In this document: positions 35,066 to 43,039 of the stretch, in pieces
Position numbering within the stretch: position 1 is the stretch's first letter
How the letters are laid out: each line of letters begins with the position of its first letter
NCBI RefSeq assembly: GCF_000717245.1
Contig: NZ_JNYQ01000012.1
Coordinates: 186,001-250,000 of the forward strand
From: Kitasatospora papulosa
GTDB taxonomy: Bacteria; Actinomycetota; Actinomycetes; Streptomycetales; Streptomycetaceae
Direction: 5' to 3'
DNA length: 64,000 nt
Notes under the pieces: generated by a model
Seen by the model: the letters and a program-made list of their open reading frames with translations, nothing else
What the model was told of the DNA's origin: nothing
Databases searched by the model: none
Position numbers and translations under genes: made by a program

Positions 35066-35428
35066 ATGGGACGAGTGTCTTCGGTTGAAGACTCTTTGGG
35101 CCACCTGCTTCAGGTGCCCGGAGTAACTGGTGTTTCCCTGGTAGACGCGGTCTCCGGGCTGTCCTACGGCGCGGCGGGCCCCCAGAACCTCGGCGTCGAC
35201 GAATGCGGCCGGTTGGCCGTACTCATCGATGAACGGCTACATTCAGCCGGTGCAGAGGGAGAGTTGGAGACTGTGGTGGTGACCGGTGCCCGGCACCAGC
35301 TCGTGCTGCGCGTGCTGCCCGGCTTCGGTGATCCGCTGCTGCTGGCGGTGGCGCTGGAGCGCGAGCGCGCGAACCTGGCCCTGGTGCTGCGTCACCTCGA
35401 CGTGTTCCCGGCCCGGGAGGCCGCGTGA
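35066..35428 (+). CDS. Roadblock/LC7-like protein B
   Basis: 120 residues, clearly related to protein A: VTGVSLVDAVSGLSYGAAG, ETVVVTGARHQLVLRVLP, LLLAVALERERANLALVLRHL. First gene of a four-gene operon. AGGAGGGAGGG precedes the ATG at 35066. Its stop overlaps the next GTG start (GTGA), indicating translational coupling. Confidence 0.75.
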   Translation: MGRVSSVEDSLGHLLQVPGVTGVSLVDAVSGLSYGAAGPQNLGVDECGRLAVLIDERLHSAGAEGELETVVVTGARHQLVLRVLPGFGDPLLLAVALERERANLALVLRHLDVFPAREAA

Positions 35429-36240
35429 CCACCCGGGCGGAAGGGCCGCGCAACGTCTCGGCGGTGCTCCACACCCTGTACGAGCAGGAGCGGGACGCCA
35501 CGGTACTCGTCGCTGGCGCACCCGGTGGTCGGATACATGTGCGGCAGGGACTCGTCGTGAGCATCGAAACCCCCGGTGCACCCGGTGCAGAATCGATACT
35601 TCTCAGGTCCGGGCGCGTAGCGGACACCGAGTGGACCGCGGTCCGGGCCGCCTGCCGTGACGAGGAGGGCCGACTGGCGGACGAACTGTCGGCCCGCGGT
35701 CTGCTGACGGCGACGGAGTTCGAAGTCCTCTGCGTTGCGGCCGTGTTCGACGCCGCCTTCGTGCTCGCCCTCGCCGCTCCCCAGGGCTGGGAGGTCACGG
35801 GGCCGGTTCCGGTGCCGGTCAGCGGTCCAGGGCTCACCCCTCGGCGGATCGCCGCGGAGACCACCCGTCGCCTGGCCGCCCTGAACGGCCAGTGGATGCC
35901 GGCGAGCGCTCTCGCCGCCCTGCGGGTCCAGCCCGCCGAACCCGTCCCGTCCCTGCTCCCGTCCCGGTACGTGACGCTGCTGCGAGCCGCCAACGACCGG
36001 CGCACACCCCGGGATCTGGCCTTCGCCCTGGGGCGCGGAACGTACGCGGTCATGCTCGACCTCGCCCGGTTGCACACCCTCGGACTCCTCCAGGAGACCG
36101 CGCCCGTGACGGACGCCCGTCCGAGCACGGCACCGCGCGTCCCGGCGTCCGGCACCCGGAGTCCGGAGCCCGCCCCGGTGGTCACCCTGCCCCGGCGCAC
36201 TCCCGGAGCCCACCAGCTGGGCGGGGCGGACCGGTCGTGA
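35425..36240 (+). CDS. DUF4388-like regulatory protein in roadblock operon
   Basis: 271 residues. The first 60 (VSAVLHTLYEQERDATVLVA, GGRIHVRQGLVVSIETPG) resemble the DUF4388/PATAN fold, which mediates protein contacts in bacterial signalling. The middle (ARGLLTATEFEVLCVAAVFD) and the C-terminal SLLPSRYVTLLRAANDRRTP with a winged-helix-like RDLAFALGRGTYAVMLDLAR continue that arrangement. The tail is Pro-rich. Coupled to both neighbours by GTGA overlaps. The family call is tentative. Confidence 0.55.
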   Translation: MTTRAEGPRNVSAVLHTLYEQERDATVLVAGAPGGRIHVRQGLVVSIETPGAPGAESILLRSGRVADTEWTAVRAACRDEEGRLADELSARGLLTATEFEVLCVAAVFDAAFVLALAAPQGWEVTGPVPVPVSGPGLTPRRIAAETTRRLAALNGQWMPASALAALRVQPAEPVPSLLPSRYVTLLRAANDRRTPRDLAFALGRGTYAVMLDLARLHTLGLLQETAPVTDARPSTAPRVPASGTRSPEPAPVVTLPRRTPGAHQLGGADRS

Positions 36241-36458
36241 ACGCGCGCCGCCGGACACGGGCCAAGGCCCGCAACCTGCTGCTGGCGCGGCGTCTCCGGA
36301 GCCACCGCCGGAACCGGCCGCCCCCGCCGCTGCCGGTGCGCCGCCCCGGCAGCCCCAGCACCCTGCCCCGCCCCCCGGACGGCCTCGACGCCCACCGGCC
36401 CGACATCGGCCTCCTACGCCGCGTGTACACCCGCCTGATCGACAGCCCGGAGCCCTGA
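36237..36458 (+). CDS. Small basic protein in roadblock operon
   Basis: 73 residues from the GTG overlapping the previous stop (GTGA). The N-terminus is strongly basic (NARRRTRAKARNLLLARRLR), then a Pro-rich centre and a short C-terminal helix (IGLLRRVYTRLID). I do not recognise it. Tight coupling on one side and 39 bases before the next gene suggest it belongs to the system. Confidence 0.55.
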   Translation: MNARRRTRAKARNLLLARRLRSHRRNRPPPPLPVRRPGSPSTLPRPPDGLDAHRPDIGLLRRVYTRLIDSPEP

Positions 36459-36497
36459 CCCTCCCCGGGCGCACCCTTCCCTCACACCAGGAGCTAC

Positions 36498-36893
36498 ATG
36501 TCCGGCACCTCGCACCCCGGCCCTCTCGTCGAGATCATGACCGCTCTGCGGGAACGGGTCATGGGGGTGCACGATCTCGTCCTGTCGACCGGCGACGGCC
36601 TTCTGGTCGCCGCGGACGCCGCGACCGTGCACCCCGAATCCATCGCGGCGCTCTCCGCCGCCACCCTCAGCCTCGGCCAGCGGCTGGCGCACGAGGCCGA
36701 AGGTGGGACCCTGCGCGACGTCACGACCCGTTGCGCCGGACGCCATGTCCTCATCCAGGCCGTGGGCGACCGAGCCCTGCTGACCGTCCTGGGCGACGAG
36801 GGGCTGGACCTGGCCCTGCTGCACCTGCACATGCCCGCCACCGTCGACCAACTGGTGAGGATCCTCGACAAGGACGCACCCTCGGCCTCCTGA
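36498..36893 (+). CDS. Roadblock/LC7 domain protein C
   Basis: 131 residues with a more canonical roadblock domain: helix LVEIMTALRERVMGVHDLVL, strand STGDGLLVAAD, a central helix ALSAATLSLGQRLAHEA, strands RHVLIQAVGDRALLTVLG, closing helix TVDQLVRILD. This is the type that pairs with Ras-like GTPases in conservons. AGGAG is well placed before the ATG. Last gene of the cassette; 36894-37139 beyond it shows nothing. Confidence 0.82.
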   Translation: MSGTSHPGPLVEIMTALRERVMGVHDLVLSTGDGLLVAADAATVHPESIAALSAATLSLGQRLAHEAEGGTLRDVTTRCAGRHVLIQAVGDRALLTVLGDEGLDLALLHLHMPATVDQLVRILDKDAPSAS

Positions 36894-37139
36894 CCGCCCG
36901 TGGCCCCTGGCGGGCGCACGACGACGGCCACGGCATCGGGCTGCGCCGGAACGCCTGGACGCCGCCCGCATGCGGGCGCTGCTCCGCTCGCGAGCCACCG
37001 CACCCGGCGCCGTACGCCTGCCCGCCGGGGACCACGGGACGCCGCCCGGAGGCCGACGGCCTGGATCGACCGGCCTGGATCGGCCACCGTGTGCCGGTGC
37101 CGTCGGGCGACATGACCACCGCGGGCTGTTGCGACACGT

Positions 37140-38306
37140 TCAACGACGGCTACGCCGCGGTGCCGACGGTTCTCCGGAGCGGGCGGACCGCAGGAGAACG
37201 GGGCGCAGCCGGCTGTACCCCCGCACGGACACCGGGCGCAGGACTTTCAGGGTGTATGAGGTCGTGCCCGCCAGTTCGCCGGCGAACGCCGTGTCGACGA
37301 GCACCGTGTCGGGCCGGGCCACCGCGGTGAGTCGCGCGGCGATGTTGACCGCCGCACCGTACACGTCTCCGAAGCGACTGAGGACCGCGCCGTGGGCGAG
37401 CCCTGTCCGCAGGTGCGGTACATCCCGGTCGCTCTCGGCCCGGGCGGTCACTTCCAACGCGATACCGGCGGCCGCGGACGCCGACTCGCACACGAAGAAC
37501 ACCTCGTCGCCGATCGTCTTCACCACCCTGCCCCGTCCCTCGGCGACCACATCGCCGACCACGCTCTCGAACCGGTCCAGGACACGGGCGAGTTCGGCAC
37601 TGTCCAGCCCCCGGGTCATCCGCGTGTAGGCCACCATGTCGGTGAAGCCCACCGCCAGGTGGCGTATCTCGGCGCCGCCGTGAGGAGGCCCGGTCTCGCC
37701 GCCCACGGGAGACGTCGCCCCGACGCCTCGATCCTGCGCCCCCTCCACCGTGTCCGCCGCGCTCTCTCGTGCGGACCGCGTGAGGATGTCCGCACCGTCC
37801 GCGGCGAGCATCCGCCCGGCGTGGGCCGCCAGATGCCGGCGCCACACGTGCCGTTGCAGCGACTCCATCTCGGGCAGGAGCTGAGCGGCGTGCTCCGTCA
37901 GTGCCGCTCCGGCTCCGCTGTCACCTTCGCCCGAGTCGTGGCTGAGCCAGGTCCACAGAGTCTGCATCTGCCATTCGGCCAGCCGGGAGAGATGGTGCCC
38001 CAGGGCGCGGGCCATCCCCGTCGCGCTCTCCTCGGTGATGAGCCCCGCCTCGACGAGCCGCTCGCCCGAACGCAGCGCGTCGACATCGGCGTCGGTGAAC
38101 ACCCTCGCGTCGTCATCGGCGACCGGAAACCCGAGCGCCCGCCAGATCTGTGCCGAGCGCTCAGGTGCCACCCCGGAACGCTCGGCGATGTCCCGTCGCG
38201 TCCAGAGACGGCGGCCGTCGAGCAGCATCTCCTCGATGGCCTGGTGTAGTTCGTCGCTTCCTGCCGAACCGTCCACCGCCTCCCGCCCCGACCCCGGCAC
38301 GCTCAT
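37140..38306 (-). CDS. Adenylate/guanylate cyclase-domain protein with N-terminal MerR-like region
   Basis: 388 residues. The N-terminal 90 (RRLWTRRDIAERSGVAPERS, then VFTDADVDALRSGERLVEAG) look like a MerR-type winged helix. The C-terminal class III cyclase domain runs from about 215 to 385: VGFTDMVAYTRMTRGLDS with the first metal aspartate, KTIGDEVFFVCESA with the second, then GLAHGAVLSRFGDVYGAAVN. It makes cyclic nucleotide or senses through a cyclase fold. Its ATG overlaps the stop of the universal stress protein (ATGA). Confidence 0.85.
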   Translation of the reverse strand: MSVPGSGREAVDGSAGSDELHQAIEEMLLDGRRLWTRRDIAERSGVAPERSAQIWRALGFPVADDDARVFTDADVDALRSGERLVEAGLITEESATGMARALGHHLSRLAEWQMQTLWTWLSHDSGEGDSGAGAALTEHAAQLLPEMESLQRHVWRRHLAAHAGRMLAADGADILTRSARESAADTVEGAQDRGVGATSPVGGETGPPHGGAEIRHLAVGFTDMVAYTRMTRGLDSAELARVLDRFESVVGDVVAEGRGRVVKTIGDEVFFVCESASAAAGIALEVTARAESDRDVPHLRTGLAHGAVLSRFGDVYGAAVNIAARLTAVARPDTVLVDTAFAGELAGTTSYTLKVLRPVSVRGYSRLRPVLLRSARSGEPSAPRRSRR

Positions 38307-38758
38307 GTGGTGTGCACGATCAGCACGTCGAGACCGGCCTTCCTCGCGATGTCCGCAGGCACCGAGCCGAGGAGCCGTCCGGCGAGCGAGCGCAGGCCGC
38401 GGTTCCCGACGACGATCAGATCCGCCGCGTACTCCTGAGCGATGCGCTCCAGGGCCGCGACGGGTCTGTCCTCCACGGCGACCGATCGAGCGTCCTCCAG
38501 GCCCTCGTCCCGGGCTCTGTCTCTCGCCACGCGCAGGGTGTCCTCGGCCGGCGCCGACCCCACCACCTGGTACGCCTCGGCTCCCAACTGGTCCTTCGCC
38601 ACGTCCAGGTCCGGCCCACGCATCGGGGAGTACGCGCACGCGATCACAAGCTCGGCCCGACAGGCGACAGCGAGGCGTGCCGCACTCGCGACCGCCGCGA
38701 ACGACGACTCCGATCCATCGGTGCCGACCAGGACGGTCCGGTAGGAAGCCAAGGCCAT
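38303..38758 (-). CDS. Universal stress protein (UspA family)
   Basis: 151 residues, single Usp domain: TVLVGTDGSESSFAAVASAA at the start and the ATP-binding GNRGLRSLAGRLLGSVPADI near the end, the G-2x-G-9x-G(S/T) signature. First gene of a two-gene operon with the cyclase-domain protein. AAGGAGA lies just before the ATG. Two tandem palindromes directly upstream suggest control by a repressor. Confidence 0.92.
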   Translation of the reverse strand: MALASYRTVLVGTDGSESSFAAVASAARLAVACRAELVIACAYSPMRGPDLDVAKDQLGAEAYQVVGSAPAEDTLRVARDRARDEGLEDARSVAVEDRPVAALERIAQEYAADLIVVGNRGLRSLAGRLLGSVPADIARKAGLDVLIVHTT

Positions 38759-38763
38759 TCTCC

Positions 38764-38793
38764 TTACTGGGAAGTAAACTTACTTCAAAGTAA
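38764..38793. promoter_or_regulatory. Tandem HxlR/MarR-type operators
   Basis: TTACTGGGAAGTAA (38764-38777) and TTACTTCAAAGTAA (38780-38793) are two 14-base palindromes with TTACT/AGTAA arms, two bases apart, in an AT-rich island just before the universal stress protein ribosome site. TTACTT/AAGTAA half-sites recall HxlR-family targets. No HxlR gene is in the window. Confidence 0.6.
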
Positions 38794-38920
38794 GGTAAGG
38801 CGTGGCCGTCACGGCGGGCAAGACGGCGTGCGGCGGGGCCCCGTGAGCGACGAGCGCGTGAGCTCCGGCTGACCACGGCCGCGGGCGTCACGCCGGTCGG
38901 CGGTGCGCCGAGGACCGGCG

Positions 38921-39982
38921 TCAGCGGGCGGCCGCCGCCGTCCCGTCGAGGAGTCCGGTGAGACGCCGGGTGCCGGGCACACAGGCCAGACGTAGCTCCT
39001 CCGCCTGCCCGGCGGAGAGCCGCGACGCGGCACCGGCCCGCTTCCGGTCGACCTTTCCCGCGACCCGCGCGGCCCACACCTCCGGCTCGGCGAGACCGGC
39101 GAAGTGTCCGAACGTGGTCAGTTGAGGCTCCGGATCGGTCATCACGGCGTCGTAGGAGAGATGCAGCAACCGCTCCGCCGGCAGGCCGGCGAGGTGCCGG
39201 AGTGCTCCCGTCGCACGCGACCACATGTCACCGAACCGGACCAGGGGGATGTCGGTCCCGGCGAGTGCCGCGGCGTCCAGGCTGTAGGGGGCGAACGGGC
39301 GCAGCCGGGCCGGGAGCAGTTCCGTGTGCCGAGGATCCGGGTTCCGGTACGGGTCCACCCCCAGTTCCGCGCGCATGTCTCCGATCATGACCCCCAGCCG
39401 GAACAAGGGATGTCGGCTCATCGACATCGCGGAGTCCGGCCCGTCCCGGTACATGTGGACGAACCGTGCCGCCGGGAACTGTGTCAGCAGCTCCGGAAGG
39501 AACCGCAACGACGCTCCGGAACGCTCGACGACGACATCCCGGCCGGACGAGAACGCCCACCAGGAGAAGAGCCGAAGGTACTGATGTGAAACCGGTGCCG
39601 GAGGCCATGAGATCACTTCGGCCCGTATTCGGTCGTACAGCCCGTCCGGGTCTCCGGTGAGGGGCGGAAGAGTCATCAGGCTGATGGCGGGCACCTCTCC
39701 GGCCGCATAACGTCCCGAGCCGATCGGATACCGGTATTCCGGCACCGTCACCCCATGCGTCATGAGTACGTTCGGTTTGAGGCGCGGGGTTCCAAGAAGT
39801 TTCCAGAAGGCCGGGCCGTCCAGTGTGCCGACAGGGAAGACACCCGGATCGAGACAGGCGAAGAACTCGCTCAGACTGAGAGCTCCGGGGTGCTCGTTCA
39901 CCAGGTCGGACAGCATGGTCGACCCGCAGCGTCCCGTACCCAGCACAATGGTCAGCGGCACCTGTCGGTCTTTTTCACGCAT
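38921..39982 (-). CDS. Sulfotransferase-family protein, probable carbapenem-tailoring enzyme
   Basis: 353 residues with the PAPS 5'-phosphosulfate loop LGTGRCGSTML near the start, and RDVVVERSGAS plus RFVHMYRDGPDSAMSMSRHP, the usual 3'-phosphate-binding region. It would transfer sulfate from PAPS to a hydroxyl. It is divergent from the carboxymethylproline synthase gene and forms the left edge of the carbapenem cluster. The MM 4550 (sulfated olivanic acid) cluster of S. argenteolus has a sulfotransferase gene, cmmSu, and this is the likely counterpart. The expected target is the C8 hydroxyl of the carbapenem. The link to sulfation is inference. Confidence 0.8.
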   Translation of the reverse strand: MREKDRQVPLTIVLGTGRCGSTMLSDLVNEHPGALSLSEFFACLDPGVFPVGTLDGPAFWKLLGTPRLKPNVLMTHGVTVPEYRYPIGSGRYAAGEVPAISLMTLPPLTGDPDGLYDRIRAEVISWPPAPVSHQYLRLFSWWAFSSGRDVVVERSGASLRFLPELLTQFPAARFVHMYRDGPDSAMSMSRHPLFRLGVMIGDMRAELGVDPYRNPDPRHTELLPARLRPFAPYSLDAAALAGTDIPLVRFGDMWSRATGALRHLAGLPAERLLHLSYDAVMTDPEPQLTTFGHFAGLAEPEVWAARVAGKVDRKRAGAASRLSAGQAEELRLACVPGTRRLTGLLDGTAAAAR

Positions 39983-40099
39983 TCCTTCGAATCCTCTTCC
40001 GTCGCTCTCCGCCGACTCTCGCGATTCCCCGCGGGAGGGGGTCGTAAGGTGTTTCCGTCAGGAATGTCCGAGTGATGTGACCGTTGGTCGGAACGGCCA

Positions 40100-40129
40100 T
40101 TGACCCGGCCTGCGCAACGCGCCTAGTGT
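40100..40129 (+). promoter_or_regulatory. Promoter of the thnE homologue
   Basis: TTGACC (40100-40105) and TAGTGT (40124-40129) are 18 bases apart and match the Streptomyces housekeeping consensus TTGACN/TAGNNT. They lie 54 bases before the thnE-like start in the divergent region shared with the sulfotransferase. Confidence 0.5.
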
Positions 40130-40183
40130 GCGTCGGCGACCGGGTTCCGAAGATAATCCGAACGAGCGAGAAAGAGGTCGCCG

Positions 40184-40975
40184 ATGTCGGTTCCGATCCA
40201 GCCTTCTCAGAAAAATCAGAAATCCGTCGGATGCTCGCACGTCGGAGACGGAGTTGTTCTCGTGGAGTTTTCCGGGGCTCACGAACAGAATCCGTTCAGT
40301 CGTGCCCGGATGCAGGAACTGACCGCGCTGATGCACGACCTCGACCAGGACGCCTCCGTCCGGTCCGTCGTCCTCCACGGCGGGTCCGGCCGTTCCTTCG
40401 GCGTGGGCGGTGACTTCAACGAGGTCTCCGCGTTCACCGGAGGGGACGAGGTGAGCGACTGGATCGACGACATCACCGACCTCTACACGGCGATCGCCGG
40501 CATCTCCAAGCCGGTGGTGGCCGCCATCGACGGCTACGCCATCGGTATCGGCCTGCAGATCGCCCTCTGCTGCGACTACCGCGTGGCCGCGGACACCGCC
40601 CGGCTGGTGATGCCGGAGCTCCGGGTCGGCATCGCCTGCAACTTCGGCGGCTTCATGCTGCGTTACACCGTCGGCACCTCCGTCATGCAGCGCATGCTCT
40701 TCACCTGCGAGGAGTGGCCGGCCGACCGGGCGCTCGAGGACGGTCTGCTCCACGAGGTGCGCCCCTCCGAGGACGTACTGGACCGTGCCCTGGAACTGGC
40801 CCGTACCATCGCCGGTTACACCCCGGCCGCGGTGCAGGGGACCCGGCCCCGGGTGAACGCGCCGTTCGTGGAGGGACTGGAACGCGTACGGACCGAGGCC
40901 AAGGAGTCGCACCGCAGGGCGTTCAGCGCGGGCGAGGCCCAGGCACGCATGCGTCGCATCATCGGAAAGGACTGA
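40184..40975 (+). CDS. thnE: Carboxymethylproline synthase (crotonase family), ThnE homologue
   Basis: 263 residues, enoyl-CoA hydratase fold. The oxyanion-hole segments are SFGVGGDFNEVS and DGYAIGIGLQIALCCDYRVA; the catalytic glutamate is E145 in MPELRVGIAC. By position and synteny it corresponds to ThnE/CarB, which joins malonyl-CoA with pyrroline-5-carboxylate to give (2S,5S)-carboxymethylproline, the first committed carbapenem step. GAAAGAGGT precedes the ATG. From sequence alone it could be another crotonase; the collinear cluster makes the call. Confidence 0.85.
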   Translation: MSVPIQPSQKNQKSVGCSHVGDGVVLVEFSGAHEQNPFSRARMQELTALMHDLDQDASVRSVVLHGGSGRSFGVGGDFNEVSAFTGGDEVSDWIDDITDLYTAIAGISKPVVAAIDGYAIGIGLQIALCCDYRVAADTARLVMPELRVGIACNFGGFMLRYTVGTSVMQRMLFTCEEWPADRALEDGLLHEVRPSEDVLDRALELARTIAGYTPAAVQGTRPRVNAPFVEGLERVRTEAKESHRRAFSAGEAQARMRRIIGKD

Positions 40976-41003
40976 ACCGGGCGGGGCCGGTCCGGAGGCA
41001 CCC

Positions 41004-42020
41004 TCAGTCATGTCCGCCGCGCGGCAGGGTGACGGTGCGCCGGACGTCGTCCCAGCGGGACTCCACCCGCCAGCCGAGCCGCCGGTACAGGGCGCGTGCC
41101 CGGACGTTCTCACGGTCCACGGTGAGGACCATTCCGGTCCTGCCCCGGCGTCGTGCCTCGTCCAGCGCCCAGCCCAGCAGCACAGCGCCGAGCCCCCTGC
41201 CGCGCACGGACGGATCGATGCCGAGCTGCCGCACGTAGGCCACGCCACGGCTCTCCAGCATCCGGTCGGTGACGTTCACGAACCCCACGACGTCGCCGTC
41301 GAGTTCGAGCAGCGCGCACTGCTCGGGGGCGACCCCCGGGTCGGACCGGTACCACCGTGACCAGGCGTCGAAGGAGTCCTCCTCCTTGCCGGCCTCCTCG
41401 GCGGCGTACGCCTGGTTCTTCGCGCGGTGGAAGGCACGCAGGTCCGCCTCCTCGCGCAGCGGCCGGACCACCGCTCCGGGGACGGCCGGTACGGGCACAG
41501 GCGTGCCGTCCAGTGCGACCGACATCCGGTCGTAGCCCCGGGGCGAACCGAAGCCGTGATCCCGCAGCGCCGCACGGGTGGTGTGCTCGCCCTCCGAGGT
41601 GAAGCAGGACAGCGACGCGCGCTCCGAGCCGTCCGGCGCGCCGAGTCCTTCGCGGCAGCGGGCGACGGCGAAGTCGAGCAGCCCTCGCCCGTCCGCCCCG
41701 GTGGCACGCGGTCCCAGCACCAGTTCGACGACCCAGCCGGCCACCCCCGAGGTGCGGCCGGCCCAGGCCGCACCGGTCACCTCGCCACCGGACCCCAGGC
41801 ACAGCCTGGCGTCACGCGCGGGGTCCACACCCGGGGCCGTGAGCCGCCCCGCGATCCACCGGTGTGTCGTCTCCTCATGGCCCAGGGCCGCCAGGTCCCG
41901 TGCGCGGGCGAGTTCCCAGACGATGCCCGTGTGGACCGCGGGGTCGAGCGGGCGCAGCTCGGGCATCCGGTGTACCCGTGAGGCCGTGCCGAGGGATTCT
42001 CCGGGGGCCGCAGCCGTCAC
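41004..42020 (-). CDS. thnF: Double-GNAT N-acetyltransferase, ThnF homologue
   Basis: About 338 residues with two GNAT halves; the C-terminal one shows VRQLGIDPSVRGRGLGAVLL, the acetyl-CoA pyrophosphate loop, and ALYRRLGWRVES. ThnF acetylates the cysteamine amine of thienamycin-type products. The GTG at 42020 overlaps the stop of the dioxygenase gene (GTGA) with GGGAG upstream, so the two are translationally coupled. The frame upstream of that point is shadow. Confidence 0.85.
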   Translation of the reverse strand: MTAAAPGESLGTASRVHRMPELRPLDPAVHTGIVWELARARDLAALGHEETTHRWIAGRLTAPGVDPARDARLCLGSGGEVTGAAWAGRTSGVAGWVVELVLGPRATGADGRGLLDFAVARCREGLGAPDGSERASLSCFTSEGEHTTRAALRDHGFGSPRGYDRMSVALDGTPVPVPAVPGAVVRPLREEADLRAFHRAKNQAYAAEEAGKEEDSFDAWSRWYRSDPGVAPEQCALLELDGDVVGFVNVTDRMLESRGVAYVRQLGIDPSVRGRGLGAVLLGWALDEARRRGRTGMVLTVDRENVRARALYRRLGWRVESRWDDVRRTVTLPRGGHD

Positions 42021-42808
42021 CGCCCGGCTCCCGTGGTGCCGGGGCGGCGTGGCAGCGAGTAGACGTAACTGACGGCACGCCGCTGGTCCTCGGTGACGTT
42101 GGCGGAGGAGGTGTGCGCGGTGAACGCACTGAAGATCACGGCCGAACCGGGGCGCCTGGGGAGGGTGACCGGAGTCAGCTCGGGCCACAGCGTCTCGATG
42201 TCCAGGGACGGTTCGTGCGGGGAGGCGAAGAGGTCCTCACGGTTGATGCCGCGAGGCTCCTGCAGGACGCTCCCGCGGTGCGATCCCGGCAGGAAGCGGA
42301 GACAGCCGTTGTCCTCGCGGGCGTCGTCCACGGCGATCCAGATGGTGAAGACGTCCTCGTAGGCCTCGTAGAACTCCTCCTTGAGGAAGAGCGCGTCCTG
42401 GTGCCAGGGCTTCTCCGAACCGACCTCCGACGGCTTGGCCCACAGGTAGCTGTTGTAGAAGTCGCCGCGCAGACCGTGCAGCGGCTCGACCAGGTTCTCG
42501 TTCAGGCCGAGCAGTCCGGGCACCTTGGCGATCTCCGGGGAGTGTTCATGGGCATAACCCACCACCCGTACCTTGCCCGGAATTCCTTCCCTGCCCGTCG
42601 CGCGGGCCGCCCAGCCGCCGCCGTCCCCCTCGGCCTCCAGCTGCCAGCCCTGACTGCTGTGGCGCATCTGCCGGGTCCGGCCGATCAGGTCGTCGCAGCC
42701 GCGGCGCATGACCTCCAGGACCGATTCGGGGACGAGATCGTCGAGCGGGGCGAACCCGTTCTCGTCCAGTTCGCGGACAATGTCTTCCACCGGCCGACCG
42801 AGCCGCAT
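42017..42808 (-). CDS. thnG: Phytanoyl-CoA-dioxygenase-type Fe(II)/2-oxoglutarate oxygenase, ThnG homologue
   Basis: 263 residues. The iron-binding HxD is KPWHQDALFL, the distal histidine is in AFTAHTSSANVTED, and the 2-oxoglutarate arginine follows in DQRRAVSYVY. The substrate edge includes YNSYLWAKPSEVGSEKP. ThnG was reported to oxidise the C2 side chain of carbapenems (desaturation and sulfoxidation). GGAGGTG precedes the ATG at 42808. It heads a two-gene operon with the acetyltransferase. Confidence 0.87.
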   Translation of the reverse strand: MRLGRPVEDIVRELDENGFAPLDDLVPESVLEVMRRGCDDLIGRTRQMRHSSQGWQLEAEGDGGGWAARATGREGIPGKVRVVGYAHEHSPEIAKVPGLLGLNENLVEPLHGLRGDFYNSYLWAKPSEVGSEKPWHQDALFLKEEFYEAYEDVFTIWIAVDDAREDNGCLRFLPGSHRGSVLQEPRGINREDLFASPHEPSLDIETLWPELTPVTLPRRPGSAVIFSAFTAHTSSANVTEDQRRAVSYVYSLPRRPGTTGAGR

Positions 42809-43039
42809 CCGTGCCACCTCCGGTACGTGTGAGCCTGCTGCCGCACGATGCCGTACCGGTCGACTATGTGCCGCTCCTCCGGACCACGGCAACGCATCCC
42901 CGGGGACGGATCGGCACACGCCTCAAAAGGCATAGGACGGATGGGGCGGTGCGGGCTGCGTCCGCCGGGAGGGACGGGCACCCTGGAGCGGTACCCGCGG
43001 GGGCCGGCCGGCCCGTCGTTCGCAGGCGAGGGGGAGAGC

